From Bartonella vinsonii subsp. arupensis OK-94-513 (GTDB lineage: Bacteria; Pseudomonadota; Alphaproteobacteria; Rhizobiales; Rhizobiaceae): a stretch of 46,228 nt of DNA. The notes beneath the pieces were generated by a model, which saw only the letters and a list, made by a program, of their open reading frames with translations, was not told the origin of the DNA and did not search any database. The position numbers and the translations under genes are program-made. The stretch covers positions 661,264-707,491 of the forward strand of contig NZ_JH725037.1 of the NCBI RefSeq assembly GCF_000278235.1, written 5' to 3'. This document shows, in pieces, positions 26,658 to 34,948 of this stretch; position 1 is the first letter of the stretch, and the number at the start of each line of letters is the position of its first letter.

Positions 26658-27011
26658 CTAATCAGAAATCAACCACAGAACTGCTTTTTGTTTTTTCGCT
26701 TTGAGCTCTCTAAAGTTTTTCACAAGAGCCTGTTCTTTTTCGCTGTAGGTTTCTTGATTATGGTGTGAGGTATTTTCTTTTGTAGCAATATCGGCATAAA
26801 AAAAGCTCATGGAAACTTCTAGTTTTTGAGCGATTTCTAGTAAACATCCTGCGCTTACACGATTGAAGCCTTTTTCGTATTTTTGGATTTGTTGGAAACT
26901 GACACTCAAATGGCTTCCTAATTCCTTTTGAGAAAGCCCCATTGAAATGCGTCTATGGCGGATTCTTTTACCTATCAACATATCGATAAAATGTGGATTT
27001 TTGGTTTGCAC
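26658..27011 (-). CDS. XRE-family transcriptional regulator (Trp-like, paired with Brt RNA)
   Basis: A 117-residue DNA-binding protein. The helix-turn-helix is at about residues 15-70 (GKRIRHRRISMGLSQKELGSHL, then FQQIQKYEKGFNRVSAGCLLEIA). A short tail follows (EQALVKNFRELKAKKQKAVLWLISD). The GTG start (27011-27009) has GGAGGGGG about 7 nt upstream; the first ATG is at codon 11. It is the intact paralogue of the broken gene at 12219-12584, and both have the same leader. In B. henselae, proteins of this type in tandem with Brt RNAs were reported to control badA adhesin expression, so a role in adhesin or autotransporter control is a reasonable inference. Confidence 0.88.
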   Translation of the reverse strand: MQTKNPHFIDMLIGKRIRHRRISMGLSQKELGSHLSVSFQQIQKYEKGFNRVSAGCLLEIAQKLEVSMSFFYADIATKENTSHHNQETYSEKEQALVKNFRELKAKKQKAVLWLISD

Positions 27012-27039
27012 TTAAAGTCCCCCTCCGGTTGCGAGCGCC

Positions 27040-27240
27040 CTCGCATTGGTATTCCGGGAGGTTGAAAATACTGAGCTCAGTCAGCTTTTTGCTTTTAGCG
27101 CTGAGAAGCACCTGGACAGTGCAAAAACTCCCGGAATCCCGGGATACCCGCAAAGCGGGATAAATTCATGTACTGAGCGTTCGGGTCTTCAACTCCCTAT
27201 TTGACCGTTGCGTGGACGATCAAAAACACAAGCCCGTCAA
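27040..27240 (-). ncRNA. Brt-like leader RNA, copy 2 (intact unit)
   Basis: On the minus strand TTGCCA (27265-27260), 17 nt and TATTGA (27242-27237) could be its promoter. About 90 nt on, TCCCGG-GATT-CCGGGA followed by GTTTTTGC forms a terminator-like hairpin, preceded by a second hairpin (CCCGC-TTT-GCGGG). The conserved 3' part (CTAAAAGCAAAAAGCTGA, CTCCCGGAATACC) reaches to the GTG of the regulator. The whole unit aligns with 12015-12190, including compensatory changes in the terminator stem. This matches the published Brt RNA/Trp architecture. Exact ends are uncertain. Confidence 0.68.
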
Positions 27241-27265
27241 TAGAGTAGTTTCAGGAGATTGGCAA

Positions 27266-27797
27266 GAAAAATTAAAATATTTCTTACTCTGTTATACCGT
27301 AAAATAGGGTTGTTTGAGGGGCGGTAATCTGATGTTAGTAGGGGAATTTACTGGGTAAGAGGTTGGACTATAGTTTAAAATCGGTGCGGGGTGGAAGCTT
27401 TATTTTGCAGAGGAACATTTGCTTTTTGAAGTCAAATTGTAGATCAGAGCTTACCTGGCGTGTTTTATGAAACACCATTCGTTGAAGTGTAGGATAGCCG
27501 TAGAAATAATCAGCAGAGGAATGATTATTGACAGACCAGTGTTGATAGAGCGGCGCGGGGTGGTGGTATGGGGGGCGTTTGGCTTTATTCTGTAATGGCG
27601 TAAAAGCGTAAAAACGTTGATCTGTAAAATAATGCGGAGGATTTGTGCTTTGTGCGTGTTTTTTATCTTTTAGGCTATGTCCCATTTTTTTAAATGGCTG
27701 ATTGCTCTCGAAATTTCCTTGCTGATTTTCATGTCATTTTTTGTGCCTGAGGCTTGGATTTCTCTTTAATTGGGGTTTCTCTTTAATTGGAAGGAAT
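27266..27797. other. boundary region before the virion module
   Basis: About 530 bp. A 105-codon frame on the minus strand (27368-27685) has no ribosome-binding site and no recognised sequence. A perfect 16-bp tandem duplication (TTTCTCTTTAATTGG plus one base) lies at about 27762-27791, just before the TerS-like start. Confidence 0.4.
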
Positions 27798-28115
27798 ATG
27801 ATGATGGCAGAGGAACATTGTCTTCCCTTACGTCGAAGAGGGCGGAAAAAAGGGGCTTTGAATAAAACAACAAGGCGGTTCAATGAGGCTCTTCTTACAG
27901 CTGCTGAACAAGCCGGATATCACTATGGTGAGGATGGGCTGGTTTCTTATCTGCAATATCATGCTCTCAATAATCCTGTGCCTTTTTTTTCGCTTCTTGC
28001 AAAGGTTCTGCCTCTGCAAGTTACCGGAGAAGCTGGGGGCGAGGTTAAAGCCGTTTCACGTGTCGAAATTGTGCCGGTGGTTTCAAAAGGTGTGGTGCGT
28101 GAAGAAGATTCATAG
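27798..28115 (+). CDS. terminase small subunit-like protein
   Basis: A 105-residue protein with a basic N-terminal motif (RRRGRKKGALNKTTRRF) and a helical core (GLVSYLQYHALNNPVPFFSLLAKVLPLQ). I know this pattern from small proteins encoded just before TerL in alphaproteobacterial phages. Three consecutive ATGs (27798, 27801, 27804) follow GGAAGGAA; any could be used. As the first gene of the virion module it would recognise DNA for packaging. In a gene transfer agent such recognition is relaxed. Confidence 0.7.
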   Translation: MMMAEEHCLPLRRRGRKKGALNKTTRRFNEALLTAAEQAGYHYGEDGLVSYLQYHALNNPVPFFSLLAKVLPLQVTGEAGGEVKAVSRVEIVPVVSKGVVREEDS

Positions 28116-28233
28116 TGCGCCTGTGTGAATGTTGTGTGAGGGTGTGGGGGACTTGGAGGGCAGATCCCTGAGGTTTATGCTATTTGGGGGCTGGATGTTT
28201 GAGGACGTGATGTCTGGGAGTTTTTGAGAATTC

Positions 28234-29559
28234 ATGACAACTGCGCAAATTGCTCTCATTCCAAAGCTCTTGCCGGTTTTTGCTGGAAAAGCAGATGTGC
28301 GTGCTGCTTGGGGAGGACGGGGATCTGGAAAAACGCGTTCCTTTGCTCTCATGTCTGCTGTGATCGGATATCGGCATGGAAAGGCGGGGGAACGCGGTAT
28401 TATTCTTTGTGCACGACAATTTCAAAATTCACTCAATGAAAGCTCGTTGGAGGAAATTAAACGGGCAATTGAAACATATCCTTTTCTCCAAGATTATTAT
28501 GAAATCGGCGATAAATTTATTAAGTCAAAAGATGGACGTATCGTTTATGTGTTCGCTGGGCTTGATCGTAATATCGCGAGTATTAAATCCATGGGGAGGG
28601 TTTTTCTCTGCTGGGTTGATGAGGCAGAGCCCGTTACTGAAACGGCATGGCAAACTCTTATTCCAACACTGCGTGAAGAGGGAAAAGATTGGAATGCCGA
28701 ATTATGGGTGACGTGGAACCCTTGCCGTGAAAATGCCCCCGTGGAAAAACGTTTCCGAAATGTCAATGATCCTAATATCAAAGGTGCTGAAATCAATTGG
28801 CGTGATAATCCTCAATTCCCTGAAAAACTCAATCGAGATAGAAAAGCCGATTTAGAACAACGACCCGAACAGTATAATCATATTTGGGAAGGTGATTATC
28901 TCCAAGCTGTTCAAGGTGCTTATTATCAAAAAGAACTTCTTGATGCTGAGCAGGAGGGGCGTATTACTACTGTTCCGCGTGATCCGCTGATGCAGGTTAA
29001 GATCTTTTGGGATATCGGAGGAACAGGGGCAAAGGCGGATGCTACCTCTTTATGGGTGGCGCAATTCGTGGGACGTGAAATCCGTGTGCTCGATTATTAT
29101 GAAGCACAAGGACAGCCCCTTTCAGAGCATATTGGCTGGGTCTTTCAACGCGGATATGAAAAGGCTTTGATGGTCTTGCCCCATGATGGCGCTACAAAAG
29201 ACCGTGTTTATAATGTTAGTTTTGAAAGTGCTCTCCAACAAGCCGGTTTTCAAACAAAAATTGTTCCTAATCAAGGGGTGGGGGCTGTCAAAATGCGTAT
29301 CGAAGCGGTGCGACGCTTGTTTCCTGCCATATGGTTTAACCGTGAAACAACAAAAGCGGGGCGAAAAGCACTCGCTTGGTATCATGAAAAACGTGATGAG
29401 CAGCGCAATATCGGTTTGGGCGCTGAACATGATTGGGCTAGCCATGGCGCCGATAGTTTCGGACTCATGTGTGTGGCTTATGAACAACCACATAATCGAC
29501 CGCAAAAAAATGCTTATCGCTCGTTTCACCATTCTCAAACTTCATGGATGGCTTTTTAA
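28234..29559 (+). CDS. phage terminase large subunit (PBSX/Terminase_3 type)
   Basis: A 441-residue DNA-packaging motor and nuclease. Walker A is GGRGSGKT (27-34), and Walker B with the catalytic Glu is VFLCWVDEAE (123-132). The coupling region is VTWNPCRE. The C-terminal RNase H-like nuclease shows KIFWDIGGTGAKADATS and the closing ASHGADSFG. All key residues are present, so the enzyme appears functional. Its stop overlaps the portal start (TAATG). Confidence 0.95.
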   Translation: MTTAQIALIPKLLPVFAGKADVRAAWGGRGSGKTRSFALMSAVIGYRHGKAGERGIILCARQFQNSLNESSLEEIKRAIETYPFLQDYYEIGDKFIKSKDGRIVYVFAGLDRNIASIKSMGRVFLCWVDEAEPVTETAWQTLIPTLREEGKDWNAELWVTWNPCRENAPVEKRFRNVNDPNIKGAEINWRDNPQFPEKLNRDRKADLEQRPEQYNHIWEGDYLQAVQGAYYQKELLDAEQEGRITTVPRDPLMQVKIFWDIGGTGAKADATSLWVAQFVGREIRVLDYYEAQGQPLSEHIGWVFQRGYEKALMVLPHDGATKDRVYNVSFESALQQAGFQTKIVPNQGVGAVKMRIEAVRRLFPAIWFNRETTKAGRKALAWYHEKRDEQRNIGLGAEHDWASHGADSFGLMCVAYEQPHNRPQKNAYRSFHHSQTSWMAF

Positions 29560-31412
29560 TGAATATTTCTACCAATTCTTTTGATTCCTTAGAGACGCTT
29601 GAAGATCAGGCGCTCTTTAAAAAACTCGTTGGCTGGTATCATGATGATATTGCCCATGTGGAGCAATGGCGAAAAAATGCCCAAGAAGACTATGATTTTT
29701 ATAATGGGCGCCAATGGAATGAACAAGATCTCGCCGTGTTGCGCGAACAAAACAGACCAGTTATGACTTTTAACCGTATTGCTCCTTTGGTCAATGCTGT
29801 CATTGGTGCAGAGCGCAATAATAAACGACAAGTGCAATTCATTCCACGACAAGAGGGCGCTGCTTTTGCCAACCAAATCCTTACCGGAGCAGCCGAATGG
29901 TTTCGTGATGAAGCCGATGGTGAATATGAGGATTCCGATGCTTTCCAAGATGCTATCATTTGCGGTATGGGATGGACAGATACACGGCTTGATTATGAGG
30001 AAGATCCCCAAGGAAAACCGGTCATTGCACGCTTAGATCCCATGAAAATGGTCTGGGATGCAAGTGCTGTGAAACCAAACCTTATTGATGCGCAACGCGT
30101 CTGGTATATTGATGAAAAACCTCTGCATGTCGCGAGGGAAATGTTTCCCAATGTCCATTGGAGTGATCTGAATGCCGATTGGGTGAAACAGCCTGCCTTT
30201 TTGCATCAAACAAACAGTGATGACAGGAAAAATTATGAAGGAGAGGGAGAGGATGGGATCAATTTTCAGAGCCCTAAAATGGTTACCTTGGCGGAATGCC
30301 GGTGGTTCGAACGTGAAGTCGTTTATAAAGTTCTTGATCCGCAAAGTGGTAAATATACCGATTATTCGGAACAAGATTTCCAAGTTTTGTGCAAAGATTT
30401 CCCTTCTCTTCAAGCAACAAGATTAACCAGAAAAATTGTCAAACGTGCTTTTTTAGGGAAAAAATTACTCGAAGCACCGGATAAGCCCTTGGTGCCACCT
30501 CATCAATTGGGGTGGGAATGTATTACCGGATATTTTGACAAGTTGAGCCGCCAATTTTATGGTATTGTAAAACCAACAAAAGATCCACAACGCTGGGCAA
30601 ATAAATATTTTAGTCAAGTGATGCATTTGCTGAATAGCCAATCAAAAGGCGGGATTATGGCGGAACGAGACGCTTTCGATGATGATCGACAAGCTGTGGA
30701 AAGCTGGGCGCGAGCCGATAGTATTACGTGGTTGAAAAGTGGTGCGGTTTCGGGGGGGAGAATCCAACCAAAACCCGTGGCACAATTTCCGCAAGGCTTT
30801 TTTCAACTGTTTAATGAAGCAAAAAATGCCATTACACAAGTGACTGGTTTGTCCTCTGAATTTGTGGGAACACGCGCCGTCAACCAACCGGGGATTCTTG
30901 AAGAACAACGCAGACAATCATCACTTAATCTGTTGGCTTCCTTCTTTGATGGTTTGCGTCGATATCGGCAACGACAGGGAAAAATTATTCTCTATCTCAT
31001 TCAAAATTATCTCTCCGATGGGCGCTTGGTGCGTATCGCTGGTGACGAAAATGCCCAATATGTACCCTTAACACGGGAAATGATCACCTGTTTGGAATAT
31101 GATATTGTCGTCGATGATGCACCTACTAGCCTTAATGAAAAAGAGCGCACCTTTGCTCTTATTATGCAATTGCTGCCTTTGATGCAAAATTTCGCAACAC
31201 CAGATATTATGCTCGATCTGTTGCGCTATTCACCTTTGCCTGCTTCGCTTATCCATAAAATTGCACTCAAAACGCAAAGGCAAAATGCTCTGCAGGAGGC
31301 GGCGCAAGATGCTGCTTTGCTGAGTGGGAATGCTGGAGAGGGGATAAGTGGAAATGCTGATGTAGAACGCATGGTCCAGACTCTTTTGCAAATGGCAAAG
31401 ACCTCAGAATAG
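29559..31412 (+). CDS. phage portal protein (P22 type)
   Basis: The 617-residue size and sequence (FNRIAPLVNAVIGAERNNKRQ near 75-95, LDPMKMVWDASA, TGLSSEFVGTRAVNQPG) fit P22-type portal proteins. These form the dodecameric ring at the capsid vertex through which DNA passes. The ATG overlaps the TerL stop, showing coupled translation; an upstream in-frame ATG would lie inside terL. A Gln/Ala/Gly-rich helical tail ends the protein. Confidence 0.92.
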   Translation: MNISTNSFDSLETLEDQALFKKLVGWYHDDIAHVEQWRKNAQEDYDFYNGRQWNEQDLAVLREQNRPVMTFNRIAPLVNAVIGAERNNKRQVQFIPRQEGAAFANQILTGAAEWFRDEADGEYEDSDAFQDAIICGMGWTDTRLDYEEDPQGKPVIARLDPMKMVWDASAVKPNLIDAQRVWYIDEKPLHVAREMFPNVHWSDLNADWVKQPAFLHQTNSDDRKNYEGEGEDGINFQSPKMVTLAECRWFEREVVYKVLDPQSGKYTDYSEQDFQVLCKDFPSLQATRLTRKIVKRAFLGKKLLEAPDKPLVPPHQLGWECITGYFDKLSRQFYGIVKPTKDPQRWANKYFSQVMHLLNSQSKGGIMAERDAFDDDRQAVESWARADSITWLKSGAVSGGRIQPKPVAQFPQGFFQLFNEAKNAITQVTGLSSEFVGTRAVNQPGILEEQRRQSSLNLLASFFDGLRRYRQRQGKIILYLIQNYLSDGRLVRIAGDENAQYVPLTREMITCLEYDIVVDDAPTSLNEKERTFALIMQLLPLMQNFATPDIMLDLLRYSPLPASLIHKIALKTQRQNALQEAAQDAALLSGNAGEGISGNADVERMVQTLLQMAKTSE

Positions 31413-31506
31413 ATACAAGTATAAAGGCAAGAATAAGCCGCTGTATTTGAAAAAAAACATCATTTTATTGCCCGAAAAATTATTATCCGAAAAGAAGGCT
31501 AACAGT

Positions 31507-32352
31507 ATGGATCAAGAACACTTAACGCCCGCAGAACAAAACCAATTGAAACAGGATTTTCTTTCAGGAACTGAACAGGAAGAAAGTGGAATTGGGGGAG
31601 AAGAATATACCAAAACCCGTGTGGGGCAAGTTGAAGAGCGTCGTGAATATCAACAACAGCAGTCATTACAGCAAAATGGTGTGCAACCACAACAACCACA
31701 ACAACTGCAGGGGGGGGTGCAAATAGCGCAAGAGGGGGATGCTCCTCCAGATCCGCAAAAAGATTTTATGGGCTATATGCAATGGTTGGGAAAAACACTG
31801 CATCAACAGGGCTTGTTGCATGCCAAACAAGCCACCATTCCTGAAGCAGAACAGTTACAGAATTTTTTCCAGCAATCTGTTGCCAGCGTGAAACAAAAAT
31901 ATCATGATTTTGATCAGGCGGCCGATTTTATTTATGAGACGCGGGCAAAACAATTGGCTGCTTTTGCTTCGCTCTATCCCGAAATGGCTGATCCAAAAGC
32001 TATTGATGAAGTGATTGGCAATGAGTTGAAGCAGATCTTGCGCGATTGTGCGCGAAAAAATCAAAACCCCGCTGAAATGCTCTACACTCTTGCGCAAAAA
32101 AATGGTTACACAAATGTTTCCAATCCTATGGGGGGGACAAACTATAGGGAGGGGATGAAGTACGGGGGGGAGAACTTACAGGAAAGGCAAAATTCTGCAC
32201 GCACACTTGCGGCTTATAACGGTTTGACTCCAAGTGGTCCCATCTCTTTGGAGATGCTGGATAAAATGACAGAGGCAGAATTTAGTACTTGGGTTTCTGA
32301 CCCCAAAAACAAAGCCGCTTTTAACCGTTTAATGGGTGGGGGAGACCTTTAA
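31507..32352 (+). CDS. phage scaffold-like protein
   Basis: A 281-residue, Gln/Glu/Lys-rich and mostly helical protein encoded between portal and major capsid, the usual place for the scaffold. A low-complexity Gln-rich segment (EYQQQQSLQQNGVQPQQPQQ) occupies about residues 45-65. The central part (FFQQSVASVKQKYHDFDQAADF) is helical. The C-terminus (MTEAEFSTWVSDPKNKAAFNRLMGGG) is a segment shared with many phage scaffold proteins. The ATG at 31507 has AAGAAGG upstream. Confidence 0.72.
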   Translation: MDQEHLTPAEQNQLKQDFLSGTEQEESGIGGEEYTKTRVGQVEERREYQQQQSLQQNGVQPQQPQQLQGGVQIAQEGDAPPDPQKDFMGYMQWLGKTLHQQGLLHAKQATIPEAEQLQNFFQQSVASVKQKYHDFDQAADFIYETRAKQLAAFASLYPEMADPKAIDEVIGNELKQILRDCARKNQNPAEMLYTLAQKNGYTNVSNPMGGTNYREGMKYGGENLQERQNSARTLAAYNGLTPSGPISLEMLDKMTEAEFSTWVSDPKNKAAFNRLMGGGDL

Positions 32353-32610
32353 ACAACCAAAGAGGGTTTCTCAGGTGCGTATGGGGGCTCTTGAAGCGGA
32401 CTTTTGTGGGGGAATAAGCAAAGGGGGAATGAGGTTCTCTTTGAATGCGCAAGCCCATGGGGAGAAGATCTAGGGGGAGGGGACGTTACTAGGCAATATC
32501 ATCATACAAAACATGCAACGAATGTACCACTCTCAACCGTGAGAAATGTGGAGTTTTAACAGCCGGCGCTTTGCCGGTTTTTTTATGTCGATAAACTTTT
32601 AGAGGACAAA
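32353..32610. other. leader of the capsid gene
   Basis: About 260 bp with two hairpins: TCTCA-ACCG-TGAGA (32531-32544) and the strong terminator at 32563-32584. This is the only large gap in the upstream half of the virion operon, suggesting separate control of capsid expression. Confidence 0.6.
32563..32584 (+). terminator. intrinsic terminator immediately upstream of the capsid gene
   Basis: CCGGC-GCTTT-GCCGG is followed by seven T. It lies 27 bp before the capsid ATG, so it either ends the scaffold transcript or works as an attenuator or processing stem for capsid mRNA. No clear promoter fits between it and the ATG. Confidence 0.85.
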
Positions 32611-33729
32611 ATGACAGTAACTTATATCGGAATCAATGACCCAATGGCAGTACGCACATGGTCTAAATTATTAAACCAAGAAGTTTCAAAAGCAATTCCT
32701 ATTGCACCATTGATTGGGAAAGATTCCAACAGTATCGTGCAATTAAAAGATGAAACCAATAAGGAAAGTGGTGATGCCATTAGCTTTGGCTTGCGCGTAC
32801 AGTTGCTTGGTGATGGAGTGAGTGAAGGCCAAGCGCTGGAAGGTAATGAAGAAGCGCTTCAATTTCTCAATGACCGTTTGGCTATTAATGAACTTGTTCA
32901 TGCTGTGCGTGTCAAAAATGAAGGAACTATTGATCAGCAACGTATTCTCCATGATTTGCGTACCGAAGCCAAAAATGGCTTGGTCGATTGGTATGCTGAT
33001 CGGCTCAGTATGATGTTCTTCATTCAAGTGTGTGGCTATACCGCAAAATCCATTAACTTTGAAGGGCGCTCTATTGCTCTTAAACCTGTCCATTATGGGT
33101 TTAATGCGCCAACTGCACCAACCGATAAACGTATTGTGCGCCCCAATGGAAAAACAAAAGATGAAGACTTGAAAGAAAATGATGTCTTTGATCTCAAGTT
33201 GATCGATAAAGCGGTCGAACGCGCTAAACTGGCTAATCCCAAAATTAGACCAGTACGCATTGATGGAGAAAGTGTCTATGTGCTTTATCTGCACCCTACC
33301 CAAGTAACACAATTGCGTACCAATACAGATGCCGGGCAGTGGCTCGATATTACCAAGGCAATCTATAATGGAAGCCGGCTTAAAAATCCGCTCTATGATG
33401 GATCTCTTGGCATGTATAATGGCGTTGTCTTGCGTGAAGCCGAACATGTCACCGAAGGTGTTGAATCTGGTACGACAAACAAAGCTGTGCCAAATGTACG
33501 ACGCGCTGTTCTCTTGGGAGCGCAAAGCGCTGTCATTGCTTTTGGTAAAGACCGTGGTGCTACACGCTATAAATTGGTTGAAGAGCTGTTTGATTATGAA
33601 CGTGAGTTCGGTGTTGCAGCCAAAACCATTATAGGAATGAAAAAAACCTGTTACAATTTACCAGGAAGCGCCCAAGGGAAGCAGGATTTCGGTACTATCG
33701 TTATCCCAACCTATGGAGCACCCGCTTAA
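32611..33729 (+). CDS. major capsid protein (N4-gp56 family)
   Basis: A 372-residue member of the N4-gp56/DUF4043 capsid family. It shows the conserved N-terminal region with GDAISFGLRVQL and LEGNEEAL. The centre has YVLYLHPTQVTQLR, and the C-terminal part has AVLLGAQSAVIAFGK and DYEREFGVA. It would form the HK97-fold shell. The gene is preceded by a terminator and followed by a long GC hairpin, and so is expressed as its own unit or by read-through. Confidence 0.93.
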   Translation: MTVTYIGINDPMAVRTWSKLLNQEVSKAIPIAPLIGKDSNSIVQLKDETNKESGDAISFGLRVQLLGDGVSEGQALEGNEEALQFLNDRLAINELVHAVRVKNEGTIDQQRILHDLRTEAKNGLVDWYADRLSMMFFIQVCGYTAKSINFEGRSIALKPVHYGFNAPTAPTDKRIVRPNGKTKDEDLKENDVFDLKLIDKAVERAKLANPKIRPVRIDGESVYVLYLHPTQVTQLRTNTDAGQWLDITKAIYNGSRLKNPLYDGSLGMYNGVVLREAEHVTEGVESGTTNKAVPNVRRAVLLGAQSAVIAFGKDRGATRYKLVEELFDYEREFGVAAKTIIGMKKTCYNLPGSAQGKQDFGTIVIPTYGAPA

Positions 33730-33790
33730 AAGCGTGGTCTTAAAGACTTTATTTGAAAATTTGCAAAGTATGCAAAATTTGCAAAATCTT

Positions 33791-33816
33791 CCCCCAACAA
33801 ACTCTTTTGTTGGGGG
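33791..33816 (+). terminator. strong hairpin after the capsid gene
   Basis: CCCCCAACAAA pairs perfectly with TTTGTTGGGGG (11 bp, loop CTCT). No T-run follows, so it may stabilise the 3' end of the capsid mRNA or be a partial terminator. Confidence 0.6.
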
Positions 33817-33853
33817 GATACATGCTGCTCATCTCAAAGGATTATGATTGCTT

Positions 33854-34648
33854 ATGACAGTTTTATCCACTGATGCCAATGATCTTCATCTCTCACCCTT
33901 GGACCATTCTCAAAGTTTTTTGCGCATGATTGCGCTTATTCAAGATGAAATTGATGATACAACGGCTGAATATTCTACGCAAATTCAAGATTCCATTTTG
34001 ACTGCTTTGCGTTTGTGTGAACGAGAACCTTTCTTTTTTAATGAAAAAAGAACACTCACATTCAAAACGCAACGGGGTAAAACATGGTATGGACAGGAAG
34101 AGGGGATTTTTATTGAATCAGAAAGAGATGTCGAAGCCGTCCTGTTAGGAACCCATGAAACACCCCAAGAAAAAACCTTGGTAACACAATTGGTCTTTAA
34201 ACCTAGAGAGGTATTGCAAAAACACTATGGGGCGCAGTTTCTACAATTGCCTGCACAGGAAATACCTCAAAGAATACCGCAAGAAACACCCCAAGGAGTA
34301 CCACAGGGAAGACCCCAAGGAACATCCCAGGGAAGACCGCTTTTTTATACCTACCATGATCAAAAAATAGGGCTCTTTCCAACACCTATACAGGTGGAGA
34401 CCGTACGCGTTTTTTACGCGCCTGCCCCCTTTGGGGAGGAATGCCTGCGTGAGGAAGATAATCCTTGGTTTACCCATGCCTTTGATCTTATTAAAGCACG
34501 GGCAAAATATGAGCTCTACAAAAATATCCTTAAAGATCCTGAATATGCTGCTGTGTCTTTCAGTGATTTTCAAGAACAGCTGCAAGCTTTGCGGTTTGAA
34601 ACATCGCGACGCAAAGGGGCGGCAAATATTCTGCCAATGCGATTTTAA
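33854..34648 (+). CDS. phage head-tail adaptor-like protein
   Basis: A 264-residue protein encoded right after the capsid gene. Its N-terminal helices (FLRMIALIQDEIDDTT, IQDSILTALRLCERE) and C-terminus (HAFDLIKARAKYELYKNILKD) resemble the head-completion/adaptor proteins of short-tailed phages. The position supports this. A Pro/Gln/Gly insertion (about residues 137-161, units such as PQGR and PQGT) is encoded by 12-bp repeats and looks recently expanded. The ATG at 33854 is the first; TTG 33848 is an alternative. A degenerate copy of its 3' end lies downstream. Confidence 0.65.
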   Translation: MTVLSTDANDLHLSPLDHSQSFLRMIALIQDEIDDTTAEYSTQIQDSILTALRLCEREPFFFNEKRTLTFKTQRGKTWYGQEEGIFIESERDVEAVLLGTHETPQEKTLVTQLVFKPREVLQKHYGAQFLQLPAQEIPQRIPQETPQGVPQGRPQGTSQGRPLFYTYHDQKIGLFPTPIQVETVRVFYAPAPFGEECLREEDNPWFTHAFDLIKARAKYELYKNILKDPEYAAVSFSDFQEQLQALRFETSRRKGAANILPMRF

Positions 34649-34693
34649 AAGAGCTCTTTTTTCTCCATTTTCCATTTGGGACAAGCGTTGGTG

Positions 34694-34755
34694 GGAGGGC
34701 GTTGGTGGGGGGCGTTGTTGGGGGGCGTTGTTGGGGGGCGTTGTTGGGGGGCGTT
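34694..34755. repeat. 13-bp G-rich tandem repeat, four units
   Basis: Units of CGTTGTTGGGGGG, the first with one change, repeat at 13-bp spacing. The G-runs could form a quadruplex on the plus (coding) strand. Confidence 0.85.
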
Positions 34756-34884
34756 GAAAGGTGATAGTTGAGAATCTTGCTTCATGAATGAAGGTACTTT
34801 TCTCTGTTCTCTATAAGCTTGGGCCTTCTGCATTTTTTTAGAGTCTGCTTCCCGTTTGAGGGGCTCTTTTGCTTAAAACTAAAT

Positions 34885-34948
34885 AAGCCTTTGCGGTTTG
34901 AAATATCAACCCCAAGGTTCTGCAAATATTCTTTTCATGAGATTTTAA
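34885..34948 (+). pseudogene. decayed duplicate of the adaptor gene 3' end
   Basis: TTTGCGGTTTGAAATATC, then GCAAATATTCT and ATGAGATTTTAAA, match TTTGCGGTTTGAAACATC, GCAAATATTCT and ATGCGATTTTAAA at 34588-34649 in the same order. The copy ends at the start codon of the next gene, so part of it serves as that gene's leader. Confidence 0.8.

Larger units (their letters stand above)
34649..34948. other. gap with 13-bp repeats and a duplicate gene end
   Basis: About 300 bp without a gene. It holds four 13-bp repeats near 34694-34755 and a decayed copy of the preceding gene's 3' end near 34885-34948. Confidence 0.7.

Noticed and set aside
27368-27685. 105-codon minus-strand ORF
   Set aside because: No ribosome-binding site within reach of the ATG and no family resemblance; kept only as part of the gap description.
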